A DNA stretch of 64,000 nt from Lepraria neglecta (GCA_033220425.1 CM065646.1:193501-257500); one strand, 5' to 3'; counted from the stretch's first letter, positions 21,714-34,511 are shown. Numbers and translations are program-made. The notes: generated by a model from the letters alone, not told the origin.

Positions 21714-24299
21714 GACGGTTTAAGACGTAGTGCTATATAATTGAATATTCAGTAAAAGAAACTGAAGGAGTAGTCCGTTTTTTATAGAACGAGGCAGGCT
21801 GCAAAGGCCGCCATAACAAACGTAGCTTACTGGGCTCGGGTGCCTTCGCGAGTGAAACAAAAGTTGGGCCTTAGGTCCCCCCTTAAGCCGCGAGGCTATA
21901 CGAAATGGCACTTTTGAGCCCGTTCTTGGATGAACAAGAGGGGAAATTGTTGCAGAACATGTTGGCTAGAGCAAATCAGAACACGTCTTTTCGATATTGA
22001 TTCTGCATCACATAGCCGTATCCAAAGGAATCCTCCATCACAACCGCCGATGAGCAATGTATGTACGAAGGCACGGCATATCGGCATGTGCAGCAAGGCC
22101 ATACGACCCTCTACAAAGTGCATTCTGCAACATATAACCGCATAGGAATGGATTGGTCTCCTCACATGCACATGGGCAACGGAAGCCAACTCCGGACCCA
22201 TATAGCGGGGAGATGTCGAGCATTGTCTGTGAGTGTAGAGAATTTCGGGACTTATTGAGTGTCGATAAAACCTGATCCGCGGAAAATGATGTACAATGCC
22301 CTCAGATAGATGACATAGGCTATGATACCACTCGTCAAGTCGTGAATGCAAAGATCTGCCTGAAACACGACGTGGGGGCTCTGGAGCATGTAAAGCGTGT
22401 GAGTAAGTGTGTCAACCCACAATGAGCGGCGCCGTGCATGGCAATCGTCACTGTGGGAGTCCCGCATGCGCGAGACACTGGCAGATCTAGTTATTGCCAC
22501 CCGTGTTTCCATGCTCATCATTCGTTACAAATGCCGCGCAAAGATCTTCAGTGTTCTGTTTACCGTGAGATCTGCCCACAGACCATCTGATAGTCGGGAA
22601 TTTAGCCCGTCATAATCGCCCAGATTTGCGCTTAAAATAAATGGTACAGCTCTGTAATAGCTCCACATTGGTGCGACGATCATGATAGCTATGCATGCAA
22701 ATTCGAAATCGACGAGTCGGTGCCTAGAGCAACCCCTAGGCTGCTCAATCATTGCAAGAATATTAGCATTTATGAAGCTATTCTTGTAATTGTAGAAAAT
22801 GTATCGCTCCTTTAGCGCAATTCTTCCTTCCCGTCATGTGTCTTTCCTCCTCTTTTCAAAGAGACTCGTTTTATGGCCGCAAAGTCAGATCTCAGACTCC
22901 GTTATTCCATAATCATGCTGCTCAATGATCGCTTCGGTCTAATTTGTTGTCGACTTACCCGGCCTCGAACGCCTCCCCTCTTCAGCAGTGATGTTTGGCA
23001 CGCAATATCGGGATTTAATCCGGTTCAGCATCAAGTCTATCACCACTCACTATCCATCTGTGACAAGGATATATGGATAGAGTAGTATTATGAAGCAGCA
23101 TAAGATTTCAAAGGGAGGATGAAGGTGAGCGGGACGATTTCGCTAACGATTACCATGTTTGAGCAGGGTAAACATGAACTATGATACATTGATCTACCAT
23201 AAAGCTGGTGAATCTGAGTTCAGCCCATGTTTGGTTTCCAACTTTCCGTCTCCGTCTCGAGTTACACTTCTAGGTTTCACCCGCAAATCTATCTAGGCTT
23301 AGACCGATTACAGGGCTAGCATCTTGAGCGGTTTGGACTAGCGGTCTGTCTTCTTGAATGCACTGAATCTATCAACTCTCCATGAGCAACTTAGTCGGCA
23401 TACTCTCAGTCTACTCTGAGCAGAGCACGGAAAAACTTGTTACAGCGTTTCAATCTATGATCATACATGTCTGGTTGCTAAGCTCTCTTCGAAAAGATAC
23501 TTCAAGACATTTCGAAATGTTGAATAGATTGGGGATTCCCAAATTTCGATCAGTGTATGGATGGAGGCGCAGCCTCGCTCTTATCTTATCGTTTGTTTCA
23601 GCGCCTGCAAGCGCTCTCTGTCCTGATGACGGCTATTTATGCCTAGCTACTACTAATTGGAGGCCCTGTTATGGATCCGTCCCAATTTAAGCAGCCAAGG
23701 CCAAGATACGAATTACTAAGCTTACTCGAGGACGGTTTTGCGAGGACTTCCCCAACTTTTCAACGCCTTAGCCTAGTATACCTTATCTACTTCCCAACTA
23801 TAATGAGACATACCCAATGCCAGCTGTTCAACTCTTGTGCGGCGGGTAATGAAGTGATCAGCTTTTGGTGCCAAGCCTTCGAGTAATGAAACACCACTTC
23901 AAGGATTCGTCGTGTCGGTCGTTCGCTCTGGCCAGCCTCGTGGAGTGTTACTGGTCGAGTTACCCCATATGATTCATTTAACTCGAACAAGGTCTAACTA
24001 AGGCTTACCCTTGATTATGTTAAGGCTATGCCTGAGAGGAATTGCGTCGTTGGTATGGCCGGAGACAGCAGAGTTTGAAGAAGCAATGAATAATGGTGAA
24101 ATTTCCCTTGTAGCCAAGATGTTCTTCATGTTTCAATTATCAGCTGTGGGCTGTGCCTGTTATATATCTTGAAGATCTCATTCCCATTTACTCGATCACT
24201 CCACCTGCTCTCCTTCCTTACTCCAGCAAAACCTTCTTCAACTGTGTTCGGACTAGGTCACTTGGAAAAGCACAAGAGCACCTTCATCTACGAGCAGTT
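21714..24299. other. Long gene-free interval
   Basis: About 2.6 kb. Open frames near 21896-22351 and 23382-23690 show no family features, sensible splice structure or signal peptide. I see nothing to annotate. Confidence 0.45.
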
Positions 24300-25350
24300 A
24301 TGTACACGCACCATATTTTCTGCGGTCTTGCTTTGTTGAGCTCTGTATATTTCGTCAGGGCCAGCCCCCTTTCCACCCCAAAAGTCTTCCCACACCTCTA
24401 CCCACGAGCCGATCCATGCTCTCCGGGTGGCACACCAATTTTATACCAAGAATACCACGCCGACCTATGCCCTCCTGCCAACACCATGGACAGCAATGGA
24501 GATTGTACGGCCACTCTTGCCAACTATTGCCAGGCCTACTGCGAAGTCCGCATAACATTCACCTATGGTGTCGAGCAACCACTCGACAATCCCTACTGCC
24601 ATGGGCCTCTCACATGCAGTTTCGGGTCCAATAAAGCAACTGCTTACACTTGGACTGGCTCTGTCAACCCGAATTGGTTGAGCGCTCTCGGGCTCGGTAT
24701 CACAGGAGGGTACAGTTCCCAGACAACTACGACGGATGTAAGAATGACGTCTGTAAATCTCCCCGACGGCCAATGTGGTTATTTCACTTTCTTGCCAATA
24801 CTGCACGATTCCTGGTAAGTAGTCTTCTCCCGAGGTACCGTTTCTGGACGCATACTCATGAAATCTATAGCGGAAGCTTTTCTGAGGGCACCCGACTCGA
24901 TGTCCCCATCAACCACTGCATCAACTACCAAACCACCGGCAACGTTTGCACGCAACAGCCTTATCGCAGCGGAGACGGGTCCCTCGTCCTTGGCGACACA
25001 ATCTTCGTCAAGACCGACTGCGGAACAAGAGCAAGACTGCCAATGGATCAACAAGATCCAGCCTACCAGCATGATGGTGTGGCTGCTCCCACCTCTGTTT
25101 ACGACACCTTTAGCACAACATACGATTGCACCCTTTCGTAAGTTTCTTCTCCATGCATCAATAACGAGTGCAACATGCTGACCGTTCTGTTCACAGTCCC
25201 CAGTGCCAGCAGCCTGAAGGCTATGCGATCAACGCTGAATGCACGTGTACTTGTGCTGGTCAACCAGCTGCTCTTTTGAGCCCGGGTTGCGTGGGATTTC
25301 AGGGCGCGCTGCCTGATCCTCCTCCAGGTGGTCCTGGGAATGGTCCGTGA
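24300..25350 (+). CDS. Secreted cysteine-rich protein, unknown function
   Basis: Three exons (24300-24814, 24871-25137, 25197-25350) give 311 residues. The start is chosen because it opens a good signal peptide, MYTHHIFCGLALLSSVYFVRA; the frame upstream adds 49 residues with no such feature. The mature part has about 20 Cys residues, including CEVRITFTYGVEQ, HCINYQTTGNVCTQQPY and a C-terminal CQQPEGYAINAECTCTCAG block. Both introns restore Cys codons or frame exactly (HDS-C-GSFSEG; CTLS-PQCQQP), which supports the model. The protein is probably extracellular and disulfide-bonded. I do not recognise the family. Confidence 0.8.
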
Positions 25351-26205
25351 GCGGGTGTGGAACCAGGATTTATTGAATTACCCAGGAGCGATCCGAAAAA
25401 GTGGCAGCGGTGGCGACAGGAAACCCCCAAAACCCGAAGCAGCTCCACTACTGAAGAGTAGATTTCTGGTCTTGAGATACTCTATTGGAGTTCTCCTTGC
25501 ATAGTAGCAGTCACAATGTTATTCCTCAACGCAATATCTGTAGCCGAATAAGACTTACTCTAGCGCATAAGATCAACGCTTTTTCTGACAGCTTCGATTT
25601 CCGGGACCAGAACACGGCAAAGCTCGTTGTTATGGGTCCTCCACGCGCTGCAGTAGTGTGGGGAATCTTAGCCCTATGAGATCCATGCGATGAACGGAAC
25701 CCCTCCCATCTTTCTTTTTCTCCCTTCGCATCACATTCACGCAACGAATGATGACGGAGCTCAGAGGATCCTTCCAGATCTGAATGATGCAAGTACGTAA
25801 TATCAACCGACCGATTGAGTTCTGATTATTCACGTCATTCTCGTTCTAGCTTCTGAGCGCGAAGATAAGGAAGCATATGCAATCATCGTGCCAGTCCCAC
25901 GCTCTGCTACCAGCCGATTCGGCCGAGCAGAGCAATACCAATCGCATTTGCCGTTACTCTATGCAGGTCTAGCAGCATCTGGCCCTGGTTTTTCATGCCG
26001 GTTTGCTTGATTGGTCGAGGCGGCTTCTCGTGGCTTTCCGTCATTGCCATCAAACTCGGAACTACAACTTCGACTTCTGTTTGACATACTTCGTCTTTGG
26101 GTTGAAATTCGTCTCTACTCGTTTTAATGGGCGGGTTGCTGATCTTTACGTTCTTCTCTTAACTTCAAAACGTAATCTTCTTTAGCCCTGTCTCCATTTG
26201 CCACC
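25351..26205. other. Gene-free interval
   Basis: The 3' flank of the cysteine-rich protein and the promoter of the MATE gene. No supported gene. Confidence 0.5.
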
Positions 26206-27840
26206 ATGAACGAAACCAGCCCAGCACACTCGTGGCTGTCAAACTTCCTGTGGAAGTCCGAAAAGCGGAAAGGCTCGACTGACGCTGGAACCCCCAATGA
26301 GACGTCGAGCCTGCTGCCAAAGACAAATGGCGACGCTCACCATTCCGAGGACCGAGAGAATGGGGATACATATGATTTATCAGACGACAAGCCAACATGG
26401 AAAGCCGTCTTGACAGAATTCAAGATCCTCCTGAGGGCAGCAATCCCAGTAATACTCGGCTACACGCTCCAGATGTCATTGCAGACTCTCTCCGTGGTCA
26501 TTGTAGGACGTTTATCGCCAGAGGATCTGGCAACTGCCGCCTTCTCTTACATGTTCGCTATGAGTACAGCCTGGCTCATCGCTCTTGGTGGGACCACTGC
26601 TCTGGACACGCTATGCTCGTCGGCCTTTACTGGAAGCAATGACCCGCACGAACTTGGTGTTTTCCTGCAAAGAGCTTTCATCACCCTCGGAGGTTTCTAT
26701 GTTCCTATTGTGATATTATGGTTCTTCTCGGAACCTTTATTCAAGGCTTTAGGGCAAGGCGACCAGCTGTCACATGACAGCGCTAGGTTTTTGTGGTGTC
26801 TCATACCTGGTGGTCTCGGGTATATATGTTTCGAATGCATGAAGAAGTACTTACAAGCCCAAGGTATGTCTTCTGACTTAAGAGTCCGGAGCATCTCGCT
26901 GACATCTCTAGAAATAATGCGGGCTGGCTCTTATGTTTTACTCATCACCTCACCAGTCAATGTAGGCCTCAATTTTCTGTTCGTCTATACTTTCAAAATG
27001 GGTTTACTAGGAGCTCCTGTGGCAACAGGCATTTCCTATTGGCTCTCCTTCCTCCTCCTGCTTGCATATGCTCGATATGTCAAAGGGTGGGAATCATGGG
27101 GAGGATGGTCCTGGAAGTGTCTACATAACACCGGAACTTTCGCTCGCCTTGCTATTCTGGGCGTCATTCACGTCGGGACGGAATGGTGGGCCTTCGAAAT
27201 CGTTGCGCTGGCTGCCGGCAAGCTTGGGACAATTCCACTCGCTGCACAAAGTGTGATCATGACTTCAGATCAGGTCATGTACACTATCCCGTTCGGTATG
27301 GGGGTAGCAGCAAGTTCGAGAGTAGGAAACCTACTTGGTGCCAAGAATGCAAAAGGTGCTGCAAGAGCAGCAAATACAGCCGCCTGGCTCAGCATGATGT
27401 TGGGAACTATCGTTCTTGTAATCTTGATGAGCTCCAAGGACCACTTTGCTAAGATCTTCAACGATGATGAGCGAGTCGTGAAACTGACGGCAGAAGTCCT
27501 TCCATTCGTCGCGCTCTTCCAGATCCCGGACGGTCTGAATGGGAGCTGCGGAGGCAGCTTGAGAGGCATGGGAAGACAGCACATCGGTGCAGCGGTCAAC
27601 ATCATCAGCTACTACGGCGGTGCCCTACCTCTGGGCATCTGGCTTGCATTCCATGGCTGGGGCTTGAAGGGATTATGGGTTGGTCAGTGCATTGCATTGT
27701 ACCTTGTTGGCATCCTCGAGTGGATCATTGTTGCTTTCAGCAATTGGGATTATCAGGTCAAGAAGGCTTTCGAGAGGATGGAAGGGGGTGATAGGATGGA
27801 GAATGGCGTATCTCCTCCTGAGGACGGTGAAAGACATTGA
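26206..27840 (+). CDS. MATE family multidrug/cation transporter
   Basis: A 12-helix antiporter that expels organic cations in exchange for H+ or Na+. After a hydrophilic N-terminus of about 65 residues the first helix reads AAIPVILGYTLQMSLQTLSV, followed by VIVGRLSPEDLATAAFSYMF and LGGTTALDTLCSSAFTGSND. These match the family's first repeat. The second half has ILGVIHVGTEWWAFEIVALA and FGMGVAASSRVGNLLGAKNA. The C-terminus is cytoplasmic. The frame is open over 544 residues, but 26864-26911 has all the marks of a 48-nt intron (GTATGT, CTGAC, CTCTAG) without a stop. Splicing it gives 528 residues and joins KKYLQAQ to EIMRAGSYVLL, which fits the family better. Confidence 0.92.
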   Translation: MNETSPAHSWLSNFLWKSEKRKGSTDAGTPNETSSLLPKTNGDAHHSEDRENGDTYDLSDDKPTWKAVLTEFKILLRAAIPVILGYTLQMSLQTLSVVIVGRLSPEDLATAAFSYMFAMSTAWLIALGGTTALDTLCSSAFTGSNDPHELGVFLQRAFITLGGFYVPIVILWFFSEPLFKALGQGDQLSHDSARFLWCLIPGGLGYICFECMKKYLQAQGMSSDLRVRSISLTSLEIMRAGSYVLLITSPVNVGLNFLFVYTFKMGLLGAPVATGISYWLSFLLLLAYARYVKGWESWGGWSWKCLHNTGTFARLAILGVIHVGTEWWAFEIVALAAGKLGTIPLAAQSVIMTSDQVMYTIPFGMGVAASSRVGNLLGAKNAKGAARAANTAAWLSMMLGTIVLVILMSSKDHFAKIFNDDERVVKLTAEVLPFVALFQIPDGLNGSCGGSLRGMGRQHIGAAVNIISYYGGALPLGIWLAFHGWGLKGLWVGQCIALYLVGILEWIIVAFSNWDYQVKKAFERMEGGDRMENGVSPPEDGERH

Positions 27841-28536
27841 CCATGCTTTCACGCATACTATGTTCGCACGAGTTACGAGGCACGCAATCTATGAGGATCG
27901 GAGAATCTGTTTTGTACATAGAAGGATTTAGACTAGACCGCTATAAAGGACGAAGCACATCATGATGCCAAGGCTCTGAGTTCCTCATGGTCCCGTGGAG
28001 ATATCCGTGCCTGGATGCATTAAATACCAAGATCTTCTCTAACCCAGTACCGGCACCAACCGGGTCATACTTGACACATGCATCATGCACGAAGCTAAAA
28101 AAGGAAGGCCTGATCCCATTGACAAGTCGCAGCCAGTAATATTCTTACGAAATCGAATCTTTGACACATGCAGCGATAAGAAGCTTGCCACTTACCTTAG
28201 TGACTTCATGCTTTCGCACTTCTCGTCCCGCAGTCTAACGGTATCCGATCTCCCTTCACCACCTGCCTATCTCTGACTCGCAACAACGCACATGATGATG
28301 ACAAGATTGAGATCCTAGGGTCCACTCCAGCCCACAGAGCCTTACCTAACGGCCATGCGGTGTGCCAGGTACGACTTGCTCCCCACGATGAGTGCCGGAA
28401 GGGGGGGAAGGATGGCGGGGCGTGTAAAGCTTCCTCTGGCAGCTTCTTCTCCGTCCATCTTGTGCATGTTTGAAAGTGACATCTGCGCTGTGATCTAAAG
28501 CTGCATAGTTAGTATTCAATTGACTGCTTACATACG
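27841..28536. other. Gene-free interval
   Basis: This lies between the MATE and agmatinase-family genes. No supported gene. Confidence 0.5.
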
Positions 28537-30054
28537 ATGCTGTTGCCATTTCTTTCTGTTGCGTGCTTTGCAGCTCTTGCTTTCGCTCATGGTGACCATA
28601 ATCAAAAACCAATTGCTGGCCCGCACAAAGGTCTTTGGTACAATACCAGAAGACCTATACCGGGCGATGGCGGTACACAGGTACTTAAACCACTCACATA
28701 CTGTCAATTGATCTCAGCTGACCCGAATAGGCCGACTCTGTCTTCTCCGGCATTTCTACCTTCGGACGTCTGCCATACTGGCCTTGTCTCGCCAGCGAGG
28801 ACGAGAAATACGATATTGCCTTCCTAGGTACATCAAGCCAGAAAAAGAGCAAAGTAGCCTGGACTGACCAGCTACGTAGGAGCACCATTTGACACTGGGA
28901 CGTCCTATCGTCCAGGAGCTCGCTTTGGACCCAATGGCATAAGACAAGGTTCTCGCCGTCTCAATCTCTAGTACGTCTTTGTCTCCGAGCAGGAGCTTAC
29001 TTCTGGAGGAATAAGGCTCACGCAAAGTTCGATTCAGCGGCGGCTACAATGTCCCCCTCGACGCCAACCCCTTCAACAGCTGGGCAACAGTCCTCGACTG
29101 CGGCGACATCCCCGTCACATCGTATGCCCCTCTCCCTCCCAGTCACAATCCCCAGCACTGACATCCCCCCAGCTACGACAACGCCTATGCAATCCAACAA
29201 ATCGAGGAAGGCCACAACACCCTCCTCATGCGCGCCCCCGCCACCAACGCCGACTCCCTCGGTCCCTCAAAGAAAGGCAAAACCCTCCCCCGCATCATCA
29301 CCCTCGGCGGCGACCACACCATCACTCTCCCCCTCCTGCGTTCCGTAAACAAAGCCTACGGCCCCATCAGCGTCATACATTTCGACTCCCACCTCGATAC
29401 CTGGAAGCCTAAAGTTTTTGGCGGTGCACCTACAGAGCAAGCGGCGATAAATCACGGGACTTATTTCTATCATGCGCATGAGCAGGGGTTGTTGGCCAAT
29501 GATACGAATATCCATGCTGGGATTAGAACTACCCTTAGTGGGTTGAGCGATTATGATAATGATGGGTATTGTGGGTTTGAGATTGTGGAGGCTAGGGAGA
29601 TTGATACGATTGGTATGAAGGGTATTATTAAGAAGATTCGGGATAGAGTTGGGACGGAGAAGCCGGTGTATCTGTCTATAGACATCGACACCCTTGACCC
29701 AGCTTGTACGCTTTCCCCCCCATCCATCCCTCCCACTTCCGTTCAAACAATCGCTAACACACCACAGTCGCCCCCGCAACAGGCACCCCCGAAACAGGCG
29801 GCTGGACAACGCGCGAACTCCGCACCATCATCCGCGGGCTGGAAGGTATCAATTTCGTCGCTGCTGACATCGTGGAGGTGGCGCCCGCGTATGATACTAA
29901 TGCCGAGCATACTACTATGGCGGCGGCGGATACGCTGTTTGAGGTTATGAGTTTGATGGTTAAGAGGGGGCCGATGAGTGTGATGGGAAGTGGGGAGGTG
30001 AGGGGGGATGGGGAGGTCGATGGGAAGAGGGGGGTGAGGAGGGAGGAGTTGTAG
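28537..30054 (+). CDS. Secreted agmatinase/arginase-family enzyme
   Basis: A ureohydrolase-fold enzyme with two metal ions. The protein starts with a clear signal peptide, [19 protein letters not shown]. After five introns the order is [16 protein letters not shown], then [35 protein letters not shown], and the metal-binding blocks GGDHT, FDSHLD and [19 protein letters not shown]. All ligands of the binuclear Mn site are present. [18 protein letters not shown] is typical of agmatinases rather than arginases. The C-terminus ends with the low-complexity [19 protein letters not shown]. Secretion is an inference from the leader; the usual substrate would be agmatine or another guanidino compound, and the true substrate is unknown. 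Confidence 0.9.
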
Positions 30055-30411
30055 GTGTGAAAGGTGGATAGAGGTCTTAGGGAGGATAAGGAAGGGAGGA
30101 TGAGGAAGGGATGGATAAGGGGAATGGACGAGGGGAATGGGCGAGGAAAGGAGGATAATCTCAACATACAGAAATGGACCTCAGGGTCGATGGATAATTT
30201 AGACAACGATAGCATGTCAGTATTATTTGAATGAGTACAGGATCTTGACAATACCCAAGTCTACCCATACTATTCCATACTTCAACGTTTTTCTTCTTTT
30301 TCGGGTGAATGCCCGGTTTCCATTCACCAATGGTGATATAGCTTCATCGTACCGTATGAATGCTCATGCTGAGCAGGTCCAAAAATCGAACAGCCTTCTA
30401 TATATACACTC
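30055..30411. other. Convergent 3' interval
   Basis: Between the converging ends of the agmatinase-family and membrane-protein genes. The G-rich stretch 30060-30160 is purine-biased (GGATGAGGAAGG type). No gene. Confidence 0.5.
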
Positions 30412-31759
30412 TCACCACCCTTTTCCAGACCCACTACTAAAATCCCCGCCCCTCCTTTCCTTCTCCACTCTTTCATCGAACTCCCGCTGTGCCTCATCCT
30501 TAGCGTAATTCCTCTCCTCTTCTGACCTCGAGAACGAAAAACTATCCCCAGTCGTCGAGCCCTCCTGCTGTTCCTGCCTTAAACCACCCATTCTCCTCCC
30601 TCTCGATTGTGCAGGCGGCGAAGAACCACCAGAAGCTTGCTGCTGCCGTATTCGCTCCCACACACTACCTCCTCCCCCTCCTGATCCGCCTACGTCCTCA
30701 TCGTCCATCGCTCCCCGGCCGCCAGTTGGGCTAGCATCATCGTAATCATCATCGAAATTCTTAGGCTGTTTCGAAACTTTCTCCATCTGAAACGTCGATG
30801 CCCTATTATCTGCAGGGCTCTTCGCTTTCTCAGGCTGAGCCCTAACCTCCTGCGTCCTCATTTGGTTATCGCTCATTACGCCGCCCATGTCGCCTGCACC
30901 ACTCAATCTCCCCTGCTCTTCATCCACGCTGCCATAATCCATCATAGCGCCCCCAGTAGGACTCATATCATCATCGTCAGGCAAGCTTTTTTGGGAAGAT
31001 TTCCCCTCCATCCTCTCCCGCCTTTCCCTCCACACATCGCCTGCACTCTTCTTCCCCTGCCCTGTCGGGTCTCCCCGCCGTTCTTGTATACTAGCTCTCC
31101 GCTCCTTCATCTCCCTGTTCGCTACGACGCGCAGTTCCCGCGTTACTTCTTGTAACCTCTCGTCCCTGATTTCGCCCACCGCACTGACTGTAGCTCCGTA
31201 CGCACTCACTACCATCGGCACAATTAATATGCCTAATGACACATACGCCGTCCCCCGTAAGACGTGTAATATATTCGCTTTCGCCTGCGTGCTCACACCC
31301 GCCAAAATCTCCTTCCCCTTCACCCGCATAGCCACCCCATCCCAAAACCCCGTCCCCACCTCCTCACTAACCAACTTCCCATAAAACGGCCACCTAAACT
31401 CCGATCTCGTAACCCACGTCCTGTAAAGCCCAAAACTGATCCCAATCGTAGGGCCATACGAAGCAATTGCGTGTCCCTTGGCAGTATGGTAAGCAAGGGC
31501 CGTCATTTCTTTCTCTGAGAGGGAGCGGGAGATCGCTTGCGAGGTGTAGACATAGCGGTTTTGGATTATGCGTTGGAGATTGGTGGGGGTGTAGCCGGTC
31601 AGAGGACCGAAGAGGGGGAGGCCGTGGGGGAGGGAGGCGATGTCGATGTGGGCGGGGAGGGGTGGAGGGGTGGTGGTTGAGGTGTAGGCGGGGGAGGAGT
31701 AGGGGTCGGCGTCTGAGGCGGGGGGGGTTGTAGGTGTCGGTGGAGAAGTCGAGGGGCAT
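30412..31759 (-). CDS. Fungal membrane protein of unknown function
   Basis: The open frame from 31506 encodes 364 residues, but the same frame continues upstream through QNRYVYTSQAISRSLSEKE and LPHGLPLFGPLTGYTPTNLQ without an ATG. The natural start is ATG at 31759 (MPLDFSTDTYN), in another frame; one extra base in the 8-G run at 31720-31727 would join the two. Hydrophobic segments include GHAIASYGPTIGISFGLY and VSLGILIVPMVVSAYGATV. The C-terminal half is charged, with repeats of the form DDDMSPTGGAMMDYG / DDYDDASPTGGRGAMDD, and is probably disordered. I do not recognise a named family. The frame break may be a sequencing error. Confidence 0.7.
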
Positions 31760-32177
31760 TGTGGTGGTTGCGGCGGATCAATGGGGGAGTCGGAAGGATG
31801 TGGTGAGGAAGTGGGAGGGAATTCATGGGTGTTATACTATGGACCGAGTCATTCTTGATACAATCCTGTCCTTGGAGAACTTGGACGGTAGTTCCTGGAC
31901 TCCAATGGTTCGTTGATGTTGAGAAGACCGGGGCTCGTGACGCACGAGATCAATGTCAATGGATAACTCATGCATATTTTTAGCGCGATTTCTCCGCGTT
32001 TATGCACGTCTCCCAGAAAGTGAATGTTAAAGGCATTTTAAACACTCCAGATAATTTCCATATAAACCCCTTCTCTCTTTACATTTTCTCCTAATCTAAA
32101 CATCGTCTGAATAGGAGAATGCAGAGACCCAACACTTAAATCTTCTCTTGCCCCAGGAGCGGGATCTACAAGCGGTC
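31760..32177. other. Divergent promoter interval
   Basis: The shared upstream region of the membrane protein (-) and MRE11 (+), 418 bp. No further element recognised. Confidence 0.5.
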
Positions 32178-34511
32178 ATGCCTGGTCTTACTTGTAAGTG
32201 CATACTTCAAGCGTTCTTTCTGGAGCCGTTGTGCCCATCTACGGCGTTTTGAGAGCGTCTGCTGATCCCATTTACAGCTGCAGATACTATACGCATCCTC
32301 ATATCCACAGACAACCATGTTGGCTACGCCGAGCGGGACGCCATCCGTGGCGAAGACAGCTGGAAGAGTTTCCATGAGGTTATGTGTTTAGCCAAAGAGA
32401 AGGATGTCGACATGGTGTTACTGGCTGGAGATCTTTTTCATGACAACAAGCCTTCGAGGAAGTCAATGTTCAATGTTATGCGGTCATTACGAATAAATTG
32501 CTACGGAGAGAAACCCTGCGAGCTGGAGATGTTGAGTGATGGTAGCGAGGTGTTTCAGGGGTATGAAGATGCTGTGCTATAAAATGGAGGATGACCTGCT
32601 GATGAAGAGTGCAGAGCATTCGATCATGTCAACTACGAAGACCCGGATATCAACGTTGCTATACCTGTTTTCTCGATACACGGCAATCATGACGATCCGT
32701 CAGGGGAAGGCCACTTGGCAGCTCTAGACCTGCTCCAAGCTGCCGGCCTCGTTAATTACTACGGGCGAACTCCCGAATCCGACAACATCCAAATCAAGCC
32801 CGTACTTCTGCAAAAAGGGAACACAAAGCTTGCATTATACGGCATGAGTAATGTGAGGGACGAGCGTCTTTTCCGAACATTCAGAGATGGAAAGGTCAAG
32901 TTCTTCCAGCCGGGCACACAAAAGAAAGACTGGTTCAACCTCATGAGTGTTCATCAAAACCGGTAAGTCCCAAGGTGATATGACAGACTCTATGCTAAGG
33001 GTTTGAACAGCCACGCCTACACCGACACTGGTTACCTACCAGAAAGCTTCCTCCCAGAGTTTCTCGATTTGGTCATATGGGGTCACGAGCACGAGTGCCT
33101 CATCGATCCCAAGTATAACGCGGAAATGAACTTCCATGTCGTGCAACCAGGATCGTCAGTCGCAACATCACTAATGCCTGGCGAAGCAGTCCCCAAGCAT
33201 GTTGCGGTGTTAAGCGTTACAGGCAGAGACTTCAAAGTGGACACTGTTAGGTTGAAGTCCGTCAGACCCTTCGTCATGAGAGAAATCGTCCTCGCGGAGG
33301 AGAAAGAAGCTGTCAGACTTGCGAAGAAAGCGAACAATCGGAGCGAACTGACTCGGTTCCTCGAAGGCATCGTCGAAGCAATGATCCAGCAAGCTAACAA
33401 GGAGTGGGAAGACGCACAAGGAGATGAAGAACGAGACGAAGACGAAGAAATACCTAAACCCTTGATAAGACTGAGAGTGGAATACACAGCGCCGGAAGGT
33501 GGCAACTTCGATTGCGAAAATCCACAACGTTTCTCGAATCGCTTCCAAGGCAAGGTTGCCAATGTTAACGACGTAGTCCAATTCCATCGAAAGAAGGCGG
33601 GTGGCGCCAGGAGAGCGAACAACGCTCCAGAGATGCCAGAGGAAGCTGCGCTGGCCTCGCTAGCCATTGACACTGTCAAAGTGGAGAAGCTGGTGCGGGA
33701 GTTTCTTACAGCCCAATCACTCACTATTCTTCCTCAAAATTCGTTCGGTGATGCAGTCAGCCAGTTTGTCGACAAAGATGACAAGCACGCAATGGAATTA
33801 TTCGTCTCGGAGAATCTGACCAAACAGGTCGAATCGTTGATGGAGATGGACAACGTGGACGAGGATAATATCAGAGAGCGAATGGAGGAGGAGAAGTCCC
33901 ATTTGGAAGAACTCTTTGCGTCAGGTCACTTGGCAAAATTGAGGAAGGCTAAACGAAAACCTCGTCCAGCGAATTGGGACTCTGATTTAAATGGTGCATG
34001 GGATGATCAACCAGCCGCAATCATACGGTCAGATCTCGAGGACGAGGAGGACTTCGAGGCATCACGGCCAGCGAGCAAACCCACCACCAATGGGCGAGTC
34101 AAAGTAGCGCCGAAGAAGGCCTCTGCACCTGCGAAAAAGGCAGCGCCTCCAGCGAAGAATTCACGAAGCAAGAAAAAGGTAGTCGAGTCCGAAAGCGAGG
34201 AAGAAGACGAGGATATGGTTATGCTAGACTCAGACGACGACGAGAGCCAACTGTTCGTCAAGCCAGAGCCACCTACACGAGGATCCAAGAAGCCAGCACC
34301 GGTAAAGGCACCCGCAACGAAGCGTGCACCTACTCGAGGAGCTGCTGCAAGCCAGGCCAGCAAACAGTCACAACTGAATTTTTCTCAACCCGCTACTCAA
34401 TCTAGGGGGAAAACCAAGAAGGCTCAGGAGGTTAGTGATGATGATATCTCTGATGACGACGATGCTTTCGAGCCTGCACCGTCCGCACGATCTACGAGGA
34501 GCAGAAGATAA
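32178..34511 (+). CDS. MRE11: DNA repair nuclease Mre11
   Basis: The nuclease subunit of the Mre11-Rad50-Nbs1/Xrs2 complex, which detects and resects double-strand breaks. Four exons start at MPGLT. The phosphoesterase motifs are all present: [12 protein letters not shown] (motif I), [15 protein letters not shown] (II), [12 protein letters not shown] (III), [20 protein letters not shown] (His motif) and [14 protein letters not shown]. The capping domain follows ([20 protein letters not shown]). The last third is low complexity, with acidic and Lys/Ala/Pro-rich tracts ([20 protein letters not shown]) and an end in [12 protein letters not shown]. Introns lie after MPGLT, after EVFQG and after VHQNR. 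No catalytic residue is missing, and total length is normal. Confidence 0.96.

Noticed and set aside
33083-34363. Long minus-strand frames of 118-213 codons
   Set aside because: They are antisense to the charged C-terminal part of MRE11, which is a certain gene.
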